Origin: Hyperoodon ampullatus
Taxonomy: Eukaryota > Chordata > Mammalia > Artiodactyla > Ziphiidae
Assembly: GCA_949752795.1 (NCBI GenBank)
Contig: OX457058.1
Span: forward strand, 36,644,587 to 36,708,586
Reading direction: 5' to 3'
DNA length: 64,000 bases
The notes below the pieces were generated by a model, which was not told where the DNA came from, made no database searches, and saw only the letters and a program-made list of their open reading frames with translations. The position numbers and the translations under genes were made by a program. Shown piece after piece: positions 22,110-32,319 of this stretch (positions within the stretch are counted from its first letter, which is position 1; each line of letters starts with the position of its first letter).

Positions 22110-22800
22110 TTTTTGTAACAGCTTTATTGTGATATAATTCACATCCCATACAGCTTACCAATTTAAAGTGTCAATTCAGTGGTTTTTAGTATATTCATAG
22201 GGTTGTACAGTTATCACCACAATCAATTTTAGAACATTTTCAATGCCCCACCAAAAAAGAAACCCTATACCCATTAATATCACTTCCCATTTCTCCCAAT
22301 GCTCCCAGCCCTAGGCAACCACTGCTTTCTGTCTTTATGGATTTGCCTATTCTGGACATCTTACATAAATGGCATCATATAATTCATGGTCTTTTGTGAC
22401 TAGCTTCTCTCATTAAGAAGAAATGTTTTAAGAATCTAATGTTTTAAAGGTTCATCTGTGTTGTAGTATTTCTTTTTGTTGCTAAATAATATTCCATTGT
22501 ATGGATATACCATATTTTGTTCATCCCTTCATCAGTTGATGAATATTTGGGTTATTTGCGCTTTTTGGTTATTATGAATTATGCTGTCATGAACATTCAT
22601 GTGCAAGTTTTTGTGTGGACATATGTTTTTAGTCCTCTTAGATATATACCTTGGAGTGGAATTGCTGGTTAATATGGTCAAGATAGTAACTACAGTAATA
22701 TAGTTAATATGTTTAACCTTTTGAGGAACTGCTCTATTTTCTAAAGTGGCTGCACCATTTTACATACCCACCACCAGTGTTCCATCCTCCACCAAACTCA
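22110..22800 (-). mobile_element. L1 3' region, antisense
   Basis: 'aacagctttattgtgatata', 'aggttgtacagttatcacca'-like text, 'ctaggcaaccactgctttc', 'aatattccattgtatgg', 'accttggagtggaattgctg'. Same family region as 20962-21740 but a separate copy. Confidence 0.85.
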
Positions 22801-23050
22801 TAATAAAAACTGTCTTTTTTATTATAACCATCCTTAAATATACTTTTTTATTGTGAAATAATTTTCAATTTAAAGAATTGCAAGGATAGTACAAAGAGTT
22901 CCAGTGCTATTTCCTCACTCAGCTTCCCCTGGTGTGAGATAATCAATATTTTGAAAAAGATAGAAATAATAGCCAGAGACCAGTTCTGGTTTTTCTTGTC
23001 CTAGGTGTGTGTTAAGAGCTTCTGCCAGTCAAAGCAAAGACTATTTATAT
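22801..23050. other. Decayed LINE-like text, unassigned
   Basis: 'ttattgtgaaataattttca' and 'caaggatagtacaaagagtt' resemble old L1M-type antisense 3' sequence; weak. Confidence 0.35.
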
Positions 23051-23051
23051 A

Positions 23052-23643
23052 CAGACATGCCTGACTTATAATGGTTTGACTTACAATTTTTGTATTACTT
23101 TAACCATGGTGTGAAGGTGATAAGCATTCACTAGAAACTGTACTTCTTTTCCCAGTATGATACTCTCTTCTGATGGTGGGCAGCAGCAGCAAGCCACAGC
23201 TCCCAGTCAGCCACATGAGCACAGATGGCAAACAACCAGTATACTTACAAACTTTTGTAGCCACACAACCATTGTCTTTCACTTTCAGTACAGTCATCAA
23301 TAAATTACATGAGATATTAAACACTTTATTATAAAATACACTTGTGTAGGACCTCCCCAGTGGTCCAGTGGTTAAGACTCCACACTTCCACTGCAGGGGC
23401 CATGGGTTCGGTCCCTGGTCCGGGAAGTTCCACATGCCCAACAGTGCGGCAAAAAAATAAAAACAAAAAACGGTTTGCGTCAGATGATTTTGCCCAACCG
23501 TAGGCTAGTGTGTGCTCTGCTTGCTTAAGGTAGGCTAGGCCAAGCTACGATGTTCAGTAGATTAGGCGTATTGAATGCATTTTTGAATTATGGTATTTTC
23601 AATTTACCATGGGTTTATTGGGAGGTAAATCAAGGAAGATCTG
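23052..23643. mobile_element. Tigger-like (pogo/Tc1-mariner) non-autonomous DNA transposon
   Basis: It begins cagacatgcctgacttataa and ends with ttccttgatttacc-type complement (caaggaagatctg), with TA at both outer borders (23050-23051, 23644-23645), the target of Tc1/mariner elements. The interior 'gtaggctaggccaagctacg' and 'agtcagccacatgagcac' match an old mammalian MER/Tigger repeat that I recall. A class A SINE (23347-23469) is nested in it. No transposase frame remains. Confidence 0.65.
23347..23469 (+). mobile_element. CHR SINE, class A, inside the Tigger-like element
   Basis: Head aggacctccccagtggtcca, B-box ggttcggtccctggtcc, and a mixed A-rich tail. Confidence 0.88.
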
Positions 23644-23929
23644 TATAGAGACAGAAGTCAGCGATAAGAGGGTCACATTATGGTGCCCGAGGTAACAAAA
23701 CCAGGAGGTTTTCGTCTAGTAGACAATCAGATCCTGTTAGCAAGGTCAATTTCGGGGAGGAAGGGACTACCTCACAACCCGCACTACTGGTGGTCTCATC
23801 ACACGGTTGCATGGTTTGGTAGTTTTCTAATCCTACCGGGTTGTTTTCTCTCCAGCCACGGGTTTCTTAAACTGCTGAAAGCGTCAGGCAGTGCTTTGAA
23901 AGTCACATCCTCCGCCCTTACCCAACAGC

Positions 23930-24760
23930 ACTTATTTAAACACCTCAGCCGTCAGTTTCCCGTAGCGCAGGAGACCGGCCGCAGCAGAGGAAGCAAGGCC
24001 TGTCGGAACATCCAGGGCCACACCCAGACCCACGACTGGGGCTTGAACGCGCCGGCTGCTCAGGGGCCTTTTCTGCCCTCAGACTCCAGAAACACGGCTC
24101 TCTATTGGCCAGGCGTGCACCAGGGCCCGCCTTCTGGAAGTTGCAGGGCGGCCTCCTATCTAACCCCGAGTGGCGGCCTCCGTGTGGGGCCACGGGGCTG
24201 AGAGCGGGAAGTGGGCTTCATTCTGTTCTCAGCAGACGAGGTTAGGGGTACGACAGCCCTCCTACAGCGAGGTCAGGCCAGGAGGCTGGAATTAGGACGG
24301 TCGCGAGACCCTTTGTCTGCTCGCCCCGGCGGAGGGGCGGGGCCGCGCCGGTTCCGCCCCGGAAGCGGAAGTGCGGGCACCCTGGGGTTCTGTCCAGTGA
24401 GAGGTTGGCCCGTGCGCCAGCCGTTCCTCCGGCTGGTCATATCTCGCCGTCTCTTCTGCCCGTGTCCCATCGCCGGCCCCGCCATGCTTTCTCTAGATTT
24501 TTTGGACGATGTGCGGCGGATGAACAAGCGGCAGGTGAGATTGGCCGCCCACTGTTCCCCTTGTCCCTTCGACGCTGCCACTGCTGTGCCCCGCGGACCT
24601 CTGGGCCCCAGTGTGAGGGCCGGAGCGGGTCTGACGCCTGGATTATTCCATCTCTTTGTGGGGTCTGTGTCCAGAGGTAGCTTTATCCGCCCCCTATTTT
24701 TAGCCGCTGGCTGATACGGGACCTTCTAGGGGCGGAGCGGGAAGCCTGGTCTTCACGTTC
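23930..24760 (+). promoter_or_regulatory. CpG-island promoter of SEC11A
   Basis: CpG-dense, SINE-free sequence around the first SEC11A exon, without an obvious TATA box: a housekeeping-type promoter. Visible elements: an inverted CCAAT box (attgg, 24104-24108), a GC box (ggaggggcggggcc, about 24331), and tandem ETS-like sites ccggaagcggaagtg (about 24359-24373). The start site probably falls between the ETS sites and the ATG at 24484. Long open frames through here (23680-24201, 24211-24714) are a by-product of high GC. The island may also fire divergently; nothing here proves that. Confidence 0.8.
24484..24534 (+). CDS. SEC11A: SEC11A exon 1 (coding part)
   Basis: SEC11A is the catalytic subunit of the signal peptidase complex in the ER membrane, cutting signal peptides from secretory and membrane proteins as they enter the ER. 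This exon encodes the 17 N-terminal residues MLSLDFLDDVRRMNKRQ, the cytosolic tip before the transmembrane helix. The ATG has a good context (gccatgc, G at -3). The exon ends cag at phase 0 before the donor gtgaga. The N-terminus separates it from the paralogue SEC11C, which has a longer, different N-terminus. It lies in the CpG island; intron 1 follows (24535-53458). No defect is seen. Confidence 0.95.
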
Positions 24761-26096
24761 CATTGCCCCCTGTGAGGCAGGGAAGCAAGTGGAAGCCGTA
24801 GGGCTCTTTGTAAGTGGGAGTCGGGGTTGCTTATTGTTTTAGGCTTAGTAAGGCGGCAAACTCGTGATTTCTCCAGTCGCAGCGACTTCCGATGGATTCC
24901 GGCAGCTAGGTTTAGCAGTTCACCGCTACTCTGGGATGCTCGGGAAGGCAGTTGTAAGGCCCCACAAAAGCCGTTTGGCTACTTTGAGCCCGTTACAACC
25001 CTTCTAGTACAGCTGGGTCTCAGCGGGCTGTCCTGACTTCCTTGAACCACCTCTGAGTTCAGAGTTGAAACAGTTACTCTCCTTGCCCCTGAGTCCGCTT
25101 AGCATTAAGGTATACCTCAGGATCCTCGGGTATACCTCCCAGTATTAGTGGTACAGGGATCCTGAAACTTCCATCTTCTGATTTAGTCCTTAAACATTAC
25201 TCCGTCTTGAACTTACAGATCATATTCCAAATGGTACTGGGAATACTGTTGTAATTATTTAGTCATTGGAACAAGTTGCTCCTTTCTGTCTTCTACACCA
25301 AGTGTGTCTGTAGAGCCCACTTTTGCTTGCCTCGGACCTTTTTATAGTGTTTTGCTGTTAAGAAGTGTCCTGATGTCACTGTTAAAGGTTTTTCTCTTGG
25401 ACTTTTATTATGCACTATTTATATTTACCATTTAGGGAAGAAGATATACAACTTCCCCTTACTCCCCTTCAGACCTCTTCTTAGACATGTTTCCTAATTC
25501 ATTCAGTCGTAATTGATCATTTTTTCCCCCAAATTGCACAAAACGTTTCAGATTCTCACTTGTATAGTGTTTTTTCATGCATAGCTGAATTTCTAGGTGC
25601 AGAGACATTGCTTTGAAGAAACTCTTCTTTTGGGCCTACTGTTTATTGTACCCTGTGCTAGGTACAATGAGAGAAATGCAAAGATAGATAAGACAGATTC
25701 TGCCTTCAAGGAGCATAAATATGTAGAAAATGACTAAGGCAGAACAGTAACTATTTTGAGCTCTTGCTATGTGTGAAATGCTTTATATACCTGTGAGGTA
25801 GATAATGTTATTCCCATTATACAAGTGGAGAAAATAAGCAACCTCCCAGAGATTGTTAGGAGGGGATGTGAAGGATTGGATAGCATGGGGATGGGATGAG
25901 GGAAAGTTAGAAATGAGGTTTTAACTGCACATAATATCTGGGGGAAAAAATTGATACTGACTGTAGGTACCGAGAGCTAATTAGATGAAAAGAGGGAAAC
26001 TAGAAGTTTCATCAAATGTCTGATTAATTTGAGTTGTAATTTTTTTTTCCTATCAGGTTCATAGAGGAATAGTTTAGTACAGTAAACTCTATCCAG
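24535..26096 (+). other. SEC11A intron 1, proximal part, SINE-poor
   Basis: The first 1.5 kb of the intron. CpG-rich up to about 24,760, then ordinary sequence with no SINE, the longest such stretch near the gene. It may hold intronic regulatory elements; none can be named. A weak MIR-like segment is possible at 25,740-25,860. Confidence 0.5.
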
Positions 26097-26232
26097 GGGA
26101 ATTCCCTGGTGGTCCAGTGGTTAGGATTCCGCACTTCCACTGGGTGGGGTCTGGGTTTGATCCCTGGTCAGGGAACTGAGATCCCACAAGCTGTGTGGTG
26201 TGGCCAAAAACAAACTAACAAACAAACAAACC
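26097..26232 (+). mobile_element. CHR SINE, class A
   Basis: Head ggggaattccctggtggtcc, B-box ggtttgatccctggtcagg, tail of (aaac)n type. Confidence 0.92.
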
Positions 26233-26700
26233 TCCATCCCTTTAAAGTGTATCAGGTGATAAGTTTCTACAGTTATATACACCCATTACAATCAAGATAC
26301 AGAACATTTCTGTCACCCACAAGATCCCTTTGTAGTTCATTTCCTTAGCACTTGGCAACCACTGATTTGCTTTTTTGTCAGTATAGATGGGTTTGCTTTT
26401 TTTTTTTTTTAATATTTTATTTATTTATTTATTTAGCTAGCTGCACACGGGATCTTCATTGCAGCATGTGGGATCTTTAGTTGCGGCATGAGGGATCTTT
26501 AGTTGTGGCATGTGGGATCTAGTTCCCCGACTAGGGATCGAACCCGGGCCCTCTGCATTGGGAGCGTGGAGTCTTAGCCACTGGACCACTAGGGAAGTCT
26601 CTGGTTTGTATTTGATAGAAATGAAATCACAGAGTATGTATTCTTTTGAGCTGCAAGTTTTAATTGATTTTTAACACCTTACTCAAGACTTTTGTTTACA
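26233..26700 (-). mobile_element. Old L1 3' fragment, antisense, split by a SINE
   Basis: 'cctttaaagtgtatcaggtg', 'catttctgtcacccacaag', 'cttggcaaccactgatttgc' lie left of the class D SINE, and 'gaaatgaaatcacagagtat' right of it. Confidence 0.75.
26397..26600 (-). mobile_element. CHR SINE, class D, antisense
   Basis: (ttta)n tail, three 'gcatg(t/a)gggatct' units, the antisense B-box, and the reverse head accactagggaagtc. Confidence 0.9.
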
Positions 26701-26779
26701 GTATGTAATTTTTATTTTTGTCTGCTTCACAGTTTTCAAAATTAAAGTGTTTCACTACTTTCATGGCATCCAATACACT

Positions 26780-27060
26780 GTTGCCAGATTAATGTCTTCA
26801 CTCCTGCCCTCCAACCTTCAGTAGATCCCATTGCCTTGTAGGTTAAGTCCAAACCCCTTAGAATGGCATTTGAAGTAAGTCCCAGTCATTTTACAGTCTG
26901 CCGTTTCTCACTGTTTCAGTCTTGTCCCAGTTTACTCTTCCTGCCTGTTTCATTTCACTGTGTATATGAACATTGTTCTATTCAAACTTTGTGTCTTCAG
27001 AACTCCCCTTGTATTATTTCTGAGTCTTTGTGGACCGCCCTAGACTATTAGGTGATCTCT
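26780..27060 (-). repeat. Ancient L2-like repeat, antisense
   Basis: 'ctgccctccaaccttcagta', 'aagtccaaaccccttagaat', 'ttgaagtaagtcccagtc' resemble antisense L2-type 3' sequence. Tentative. Confidence 0.4.
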
Positions 27061-27661
27061 AAAGCCCTTTTAGCTGTTATGTACTGTTCTATTTGTCTTC
27101 TCCCCTTTGCAGTGTGGCTCTTTTACTGTAGTGTCAGAGCACAGTGTTCCTCAGGCTTTTCTTAATCCATGAAGCCCTGATTTGTAGTTTGCCTGTTTCT
27201 GTGGTAAATACTTCCAACATGGTTGATTTCAAGCTGCTAACGTGACATCACTGAATGTGGAATTAGGAAGAAATGTGGTAGCATGCAACTGTAATTTCCA
27301 CCTTATAGGTAAAATTTTAAAAATAATCTCAAGAACACAGATAATAGTAAAATAGTTAGAAACTGATTTAGAGTATTTAGTGACTTTGTTTTTTAAGTAA
27401 TTTAATTGTACTAATTTTTAATAACACTGTTTAACAACCAGCTTGCAAGATTCCTGAAAATTGAGCAGGTTGGCTCCAGCACACCTCTGGTTGTAGGTTA
27501 GTTTCTTGATGCCCATTGAGGTAACCTTTGTGTGCAGAAAAGCCTGTTTAGAATTCTTATATTTAAAAACATAATATTCAATTTGTAAAACCTAAAATTT
27601 TAAAACCAAGTTCTTAAACCTTTCAGAATCAGTTTTCAAATCTTATCCTATTTAAAGTCTA
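27061..27661. other. Intron 1, nothing recognised
   Basis: No repeat or exon signal identified. Confidence 0.45.
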
Positions 27662-27772
27662 GCAGCTGGTGGGGTCTTAGTTCCCTAACCAGGGATTGGA
27701 CCTGGGCTCTCGGCAGTGAAAGCGCCAAGTCCTAACCACTGGACCACCAGACTGACCTGCCAGGGAATTCCC
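27662..27772 (-). mobile_element. CHR SINE, class A, antisense, with small internal insertion
   Basis: Antisense B-box accagggattggacctggg, then accactggaccaccag, an extra gactgacctg, then ccagggaattccc. The insert splits the head region. Confidence 0.88.
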
Positions 27773-28507
27773 AGGTCTAACAAATTTTAACAATCACTTT
27801 TAAGGGCCTTTGAATATTTGGGCTAATTTATAAACAGACATCTTAAAAACATTAAATTTAACTTATAAATTTAAAGAATTTCCTTTTTAAGAACATCGAT
27901 TATTCAACAAACACCACTGCATACTTATATAATTTTTATAAATCTGGAGCTTAGGTTCTCCTAAATGTTTCAACATTTGAATATAAGGTATAAATAGTAA
28001 GCTTTCTGATTAAAATAATAAATCTACAATTGATTGTACATTTAAAATTGGAATTACAAACCTGACCTATTACTTTTATATTCCAAATTCTCTTAAATTT
28101 TACAAAAACTTAAGATACCAAATATGCACAGCACCCTTAACATAAAAGTATTAATACTATACATAATTTCCTTTAAGCATTTCTGTTCTTAATTATGCAT
28201 TTTCCTGGAGTGAAAAGATGCTTATTCACTAAATAAATATGTCATGCCAAGTAATTTTTATATTAATTTCATGTGTAATTCTCTGCTTGCTGAGAATTCT
28301 TAATGATCAGAGGATATTGGCCAGCATGTGACTAGATCCATGTTTGAGCCCTGATGGGACTAATCTGACTTTCACAGAATTTGCTTTATTAGCTCCTCCT
28401 TAGGCCTTTTGCATTACTTGATTGAATTTTGCATTTCTTTGGATTTTAATTATCTGTATGTTTTCCTACCTAAATCTGAAGACCGTAGGACTTGGCACGA
28501 TCCTTTC
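27773..28507. other. Intron 1, AT-rich, nothing recognised
   Basis: Strongly AT-rich stretch; no repeat family named. Confidence 0.45.
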
Positions 28508-28510
28508 TTT

Positions 28511-28541
<31 letters not shown>

Positions 28542-28660
28542 TTAATATTTTAGCTGTGCCTCACAGCATGTGGGATCTTAGTTCCCTGACCAGAGATCAA
28601 ACCCCTGCCCCCTGCAGTAGAAGCGCTGAGTCTTAACCACGGGACCGCCAGGGAAGTCCC
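28508..28660 (-). mobile_element. CHR SINE, class A, antisense
   Basis: (ttta)n tail of about 35 nt, 'gctgtgcctcacagcatgtg', the antisense B-box, and the reverse head accgccagggaagtccc. Confidence 0.92.
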
Positions 28661-28700
28661 TCTTTTTATGTTTTACAGTCTTCTTAGGATCCCTTAACTC

Positions 28701-28902
28701 TTTTTTTTTTTTTTTAATTTACTTATTATTTTTTATTTTGGCTGTGCTGGGTCTTCATTTTGGCACACAGGATCTTTGTTGTGGCATGTGGACTCTTAGC
28801 TGTGGCATGCATGTGGGATCTAATTCCCCAGCCAGGCATTGAACCCTGGCCCCCTGCATTGGGTGTGTGGAGTCTTACCCACTGGGCCACAAGGGAAGTC
28901 CC
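28701..28902 (-). mobile_element. CHR SINE, class D, antisense
   Basis: Poly-T tail, ggctgtgctgggtcttcatt, 'gcatg...ggatct' units, and the reverse head cacaagggaagtccc. Target cttaactc lies to its left (28693) and right (28906). Confidence 0.92.
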
Positions 28903-28913
28903 TCACTTAACTC

Positions 28914-29224
28914 CTTTTTTTAAAAAATAAATTTATTTATTTATGGCTGCATTGGGTCTTCGTTGCTGCACGCAGGCTTTCTCTAGTTGTGGCGAGCCGG
29001 GGCTGCTCTTTGTTGTGCACAGGCTTCTCTTGTTGCAGAGCATGAGCTCTAGGTATGCGGGCTTCAGTAGTTGTGGCTCAATGGCTCTATAGCACAGACT
29101 CAGTAGTTGTGGCGCATGGGCTCAGTTGCTCTGCAGCATGTGGGATCTTCCCAGACCAGGGCTCGAACCTGTGTCCCCTGCATTGGCAGGCGGATTCTTA
29201 ACCACTGAGCCACCAGGGAAGTCC
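28914..29224 (-). mobile_element. CHR SINE, class B, antisense
   Basis: Tail, ggctgcattgggtcttcgtt, the body, and the reverse head ccaccagggaagtcc. TSD tcacttaactc at 28903-28913 and 29225-29235 reuses the target of the SINE to its left. Confidence 0.93.
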
Positions 29225-29235
29225 TCACTTAACTC

Positions 29236-29866
29236 TTAATGGCTATTGTAGTGATACCTGATTGAATTCCGGATATCTTTGGTAACTTTTTTTTTTAATG
29301 AATTGGCCCTCTGGTGAAGCACATAGAAGCCTAGATTTTTCCTAGGCTTGGACCTAATATGAGTAAGTGTGCTGCAAATAGGAGGTATATACAGCACAGA
29401 GGACAGATCGATTACTTTTTTTGATTATTGAAAACTAATCTGGTCTTGTTTAGGATCAGGAAACTCTTTATCACTGGCAGGGTATCAAAATTCAGTAATA
29501 AATTGCCAAGTTTCAATGTAGAAACATCAGTCTCCGTTATACACACAAGGAAATCACAAGTAAAATTATGTTAAAAACTGCACTTACTGTCCTCGAATAT
29601 ATTCTTCTTGAGCATCCAAAAATCATTCTTCATCCTGTATAACTTTGAGCAAATCTAGAATACAGTGCCCTAGTAAGGATTAGGCATTTACTTGTTATGG
29701 TTCTTAGATACTTCATATTTTTTAGGTTCTTTTTCCCCCCATAGTATTCTGTCCATGGGCATACAGACAAGCATGATTATTTATTCTCATGCCAGATGCC
29801 ACAAGCCTCCAACAATAAAGACAAATTCCACTTAAGCAGAAATTATGACCATAACTCTTCTTCAAA
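29236..29866. other. Intron 1, nothing recognised
   Basis: No repeat or exon signal identified. Confidence 0.45.
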
Positions 29867-29879
29867 AGAGTTGTCTTTT

Positions 29880-30008
29880 GAGACTTCCCTGGCAGTCCAG
29901 TGGTTTAAGACTTTGTGCTTCCACTGCTGGGGGCACAGGTTGGAACCCTGGTCGGGGAACTAAGACCCTGCATGCCACGCAGCGTAGACAAAAAAAAAAA
30001 AAAAAAAA
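29880..30008 (+). mobile_element. CHR SINE, class A
   Basis: Head gagacttccctggcagtcca, B-box region, about 20 A. TSD agagttgtctttt lies at 29867-29879 and 30009-30021. Confidence 0.94.
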
Positions 30009-30021
30009 AGAGTTGTCTTTT

Positions 30022-31203
30022 CTGACTTCAAGGAAGGATGTGAGGTAGAGTATCCAAACACAGAAGATGTTCATGGGGATAGAATGCTTTGTCTGAAAAA
30101 TATGGCTTATCGGTCAGGGTTTAGTCTGGGAAGCAGAACCACTATGAATATTTTAGAATTAAGGGATTTATTATAGGAATAAGATTTTATACAATTGTAG
30201 GAGAAGCTGGATGAGTCAGGAGTGTAAAACAGAGATGCAGAAACAGAATGTCACCAGTTCTTCTGTAGCACTGTTATGGGTAGACGGAAGCTTGCTATGG
30301 AATCTGGGGCTAGATTCCACATCTGGCTGATGGAGTGGAATCACACCAAGGGAGAGTAGATGAAGTCTGTGGAAGGCTGTTGCCTCTACAGCTCATTTCT
30401 GGATGTGGAGCAGGGGAATGCGAGGACAGACTGGATTCTGCCAGGCCTTTAATGTCTGTCTCTCACCATGTCTAACCACAGTGACCTTCAGCATAGTAGC
30501 ATCTGCTTCTCTTTCACCTTCTAGGTCTTGGGCAGATTTCTCTTTGCTAAATCTAATTCAGAACCATACATGGAGGGGGGTTTGGGGAAGCCTAGTTCTA
30601 GCTAAGCCAATTTGGCAAAACTACTGTAGTTTTCAAAACTATTATAGTCTACCCTTTGTCAGCTCAGCAGTTATATACACCTCTTTTAATCATATTTCAC
30701 TTTTCAAATAAACATAAAACAAGATTATACTTCTGTCTAATATGCAGCTTTCCTTTGTTTCTGTAATTGGCTACATGGTTGTAGCTGTCATCTTTCTTCT
30801 TAACCATTCCACATTCCTTTTGCTCTCAGCAAGATCCTACGTTGGTCATAGTTTCTTGCATTACGGTGTGACCCAAACCTTGATTATTAAAGGGTAATGT
30901 CATGAGGAGTCCTGCCTGAACTGGATTGTTACAGTTTTCACTAACTTTTATTGTAAGACATGGAAGTACTAAGAAAGGCCTCAGAGGATTCTTTATATTC
31001 CTATATATTCACTTCCCTCATTACGTAGTAACAAACCTCTGTTTTTCTCTGATGGTCAGGGTCAGTCCCCTTTGCCAGTAAGTAACCACCCCGTTCCCTG
31101 CATTTTGGTTCACTGGCGTGAGTATCCCAAAGTGGCGAGGGGGCAGACTCAACTTCCAGTTTAATGGAACCACTGTGTCTCCTGGTGGAAGGAAATCTCC
31201 TTT
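30022..31203. other. Intron 1, probable ancient repeat text, unassigned
   Basis: 30105-30400 ('gggaagcagaaccactatga', 'gggatttattataggaataa') resembles an old mammalian MER-type repeat that I cannot name. The rest shows nothing firm. No exon. Confidence 0.4.
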
Positions 31204-31218
31204 AGGAGTGAAAACATC

Positions 31219-31335
31219 TTTTTTTTTGGCTGCATTGGGCAGCTTGTGGAATCTTAGTTCCCCGAACAGGGATTGAATCCAGGCCATGGCAGTGAAAGCG
31301 CCAAGTCCTAACCACTGGACCTCCAGGGAATTCCC
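31219..31335 (-). mobile_element. CHR SINE, class A, antisense
   Basis: ggctgcattgggcagcttgt, the antisense B-box, and the reverse head ctccagggaattccc. TSD aggagtgaaaac / aggaatgaaaac lies at 31204 and 31336. Confidence 0.93.
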
Positions 31336-31347
31336 AGGAATGAAAAC

Positions 31348-32319
31348 TTCTAAACCAGCAGAACCGAAAACTATGAGGCTGGGAAGCAGAAATTTCACTA
31401 GCAGATTATTAGGAGTAGTAGTGGGAGGAGTCACTTCCATTCCCACCCTTTAATTCTGGACTAGTGAATCCTACTTACAGAAGAAATTGGTTGCTGATTA
31501 AGAGCATATACCACATACTGGAGGACATTAGACATTATCCCAGCCCAACAAAGTGTTGCTGCTGTCTAGCTGGTACTGTAGCTGTCTTCAAAAGGCCATT
31601 TGTATCACTCAGAAGATAGAAACAACACCAGTAATTGAACAGAGAAAAATTAAATACAAAGAATTGTTAACTGGTAAAAGATGCTCAACCACTAAAATGT
31701 GTAAAAGAGGACTCTTAAGGTGTTCAGAAATAGCGTATGCAGAAAACAGTTATTACGTTCTAGGATAAGGGAGTGAACAAAGAACTAGCAAAATACCTCC
31801 CTCCACCCCCCTTCACCCCTTCTTAACCTGAGATGTAGACCTCTTTGGAGAGGGTGTGGCTGTCACAGGGACTTGCAATGACATTTGCCAGAGCAGTGAG
31901 CTGAAGCTTGTCAATAGAATTGGCCTGCTGGGAGGTTGAGAAATTTTCCAGAGTGTGTGTGGGCAGGAGCCAGTCTGTGATGGTCTCTGAAGTGAGTAAT
32001 AGGAGACTTCCAGTACACAGATCCACTAGCTACTGGGTGAAATAAAAACACTCCATGGGAAGAGAAGCCCCTCCCACTCTCTCTCACCTTGCTGTGGCCC
32101 TGCAGTGCCTTTATTAATAAAACCTAACATCATTGAGCCAACTGGAAAAGGTGCCCCTGTTTATAGGCTCAGCCTAGTAACACAAAGAAGGATGGATTTG
32201 GTGCTGAGAGACAATAAATTGATAATGCCTACTGTTCCACTGTTCTTTCAGGCCAGCCATTTAAGATGATGGAGGACACAGTAAGACCAGTGAAATTCAT
32301 GACTGTGTGCCCACTGTTG
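31348..32319. other. Intron 1, unassigned; may include decayed ERV sequence
   Basis: A 67-codon antisense frame at 31823-32026 lies downstream (in ERV orientation) of the integrase relic and could belong to the same provirus. I see no motif to prove it. Confidence 0.35.

Noticed and set aside
23680..24201. 173-codon open frame upstream of SEC11A
   Set aside because: It runs from the Tigger-element edge into the CpG island, has no domain, and overlaps an 82-codon frame on the other strand: composition effect.
24211..24714. 167-codon open frame running across SEC11A exon 1
   Set aside because: It lies in a GC-rich CpG island where stops are rare, and is in a different reading from the recognised SEC11A start at 24484. 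No family resemblance.
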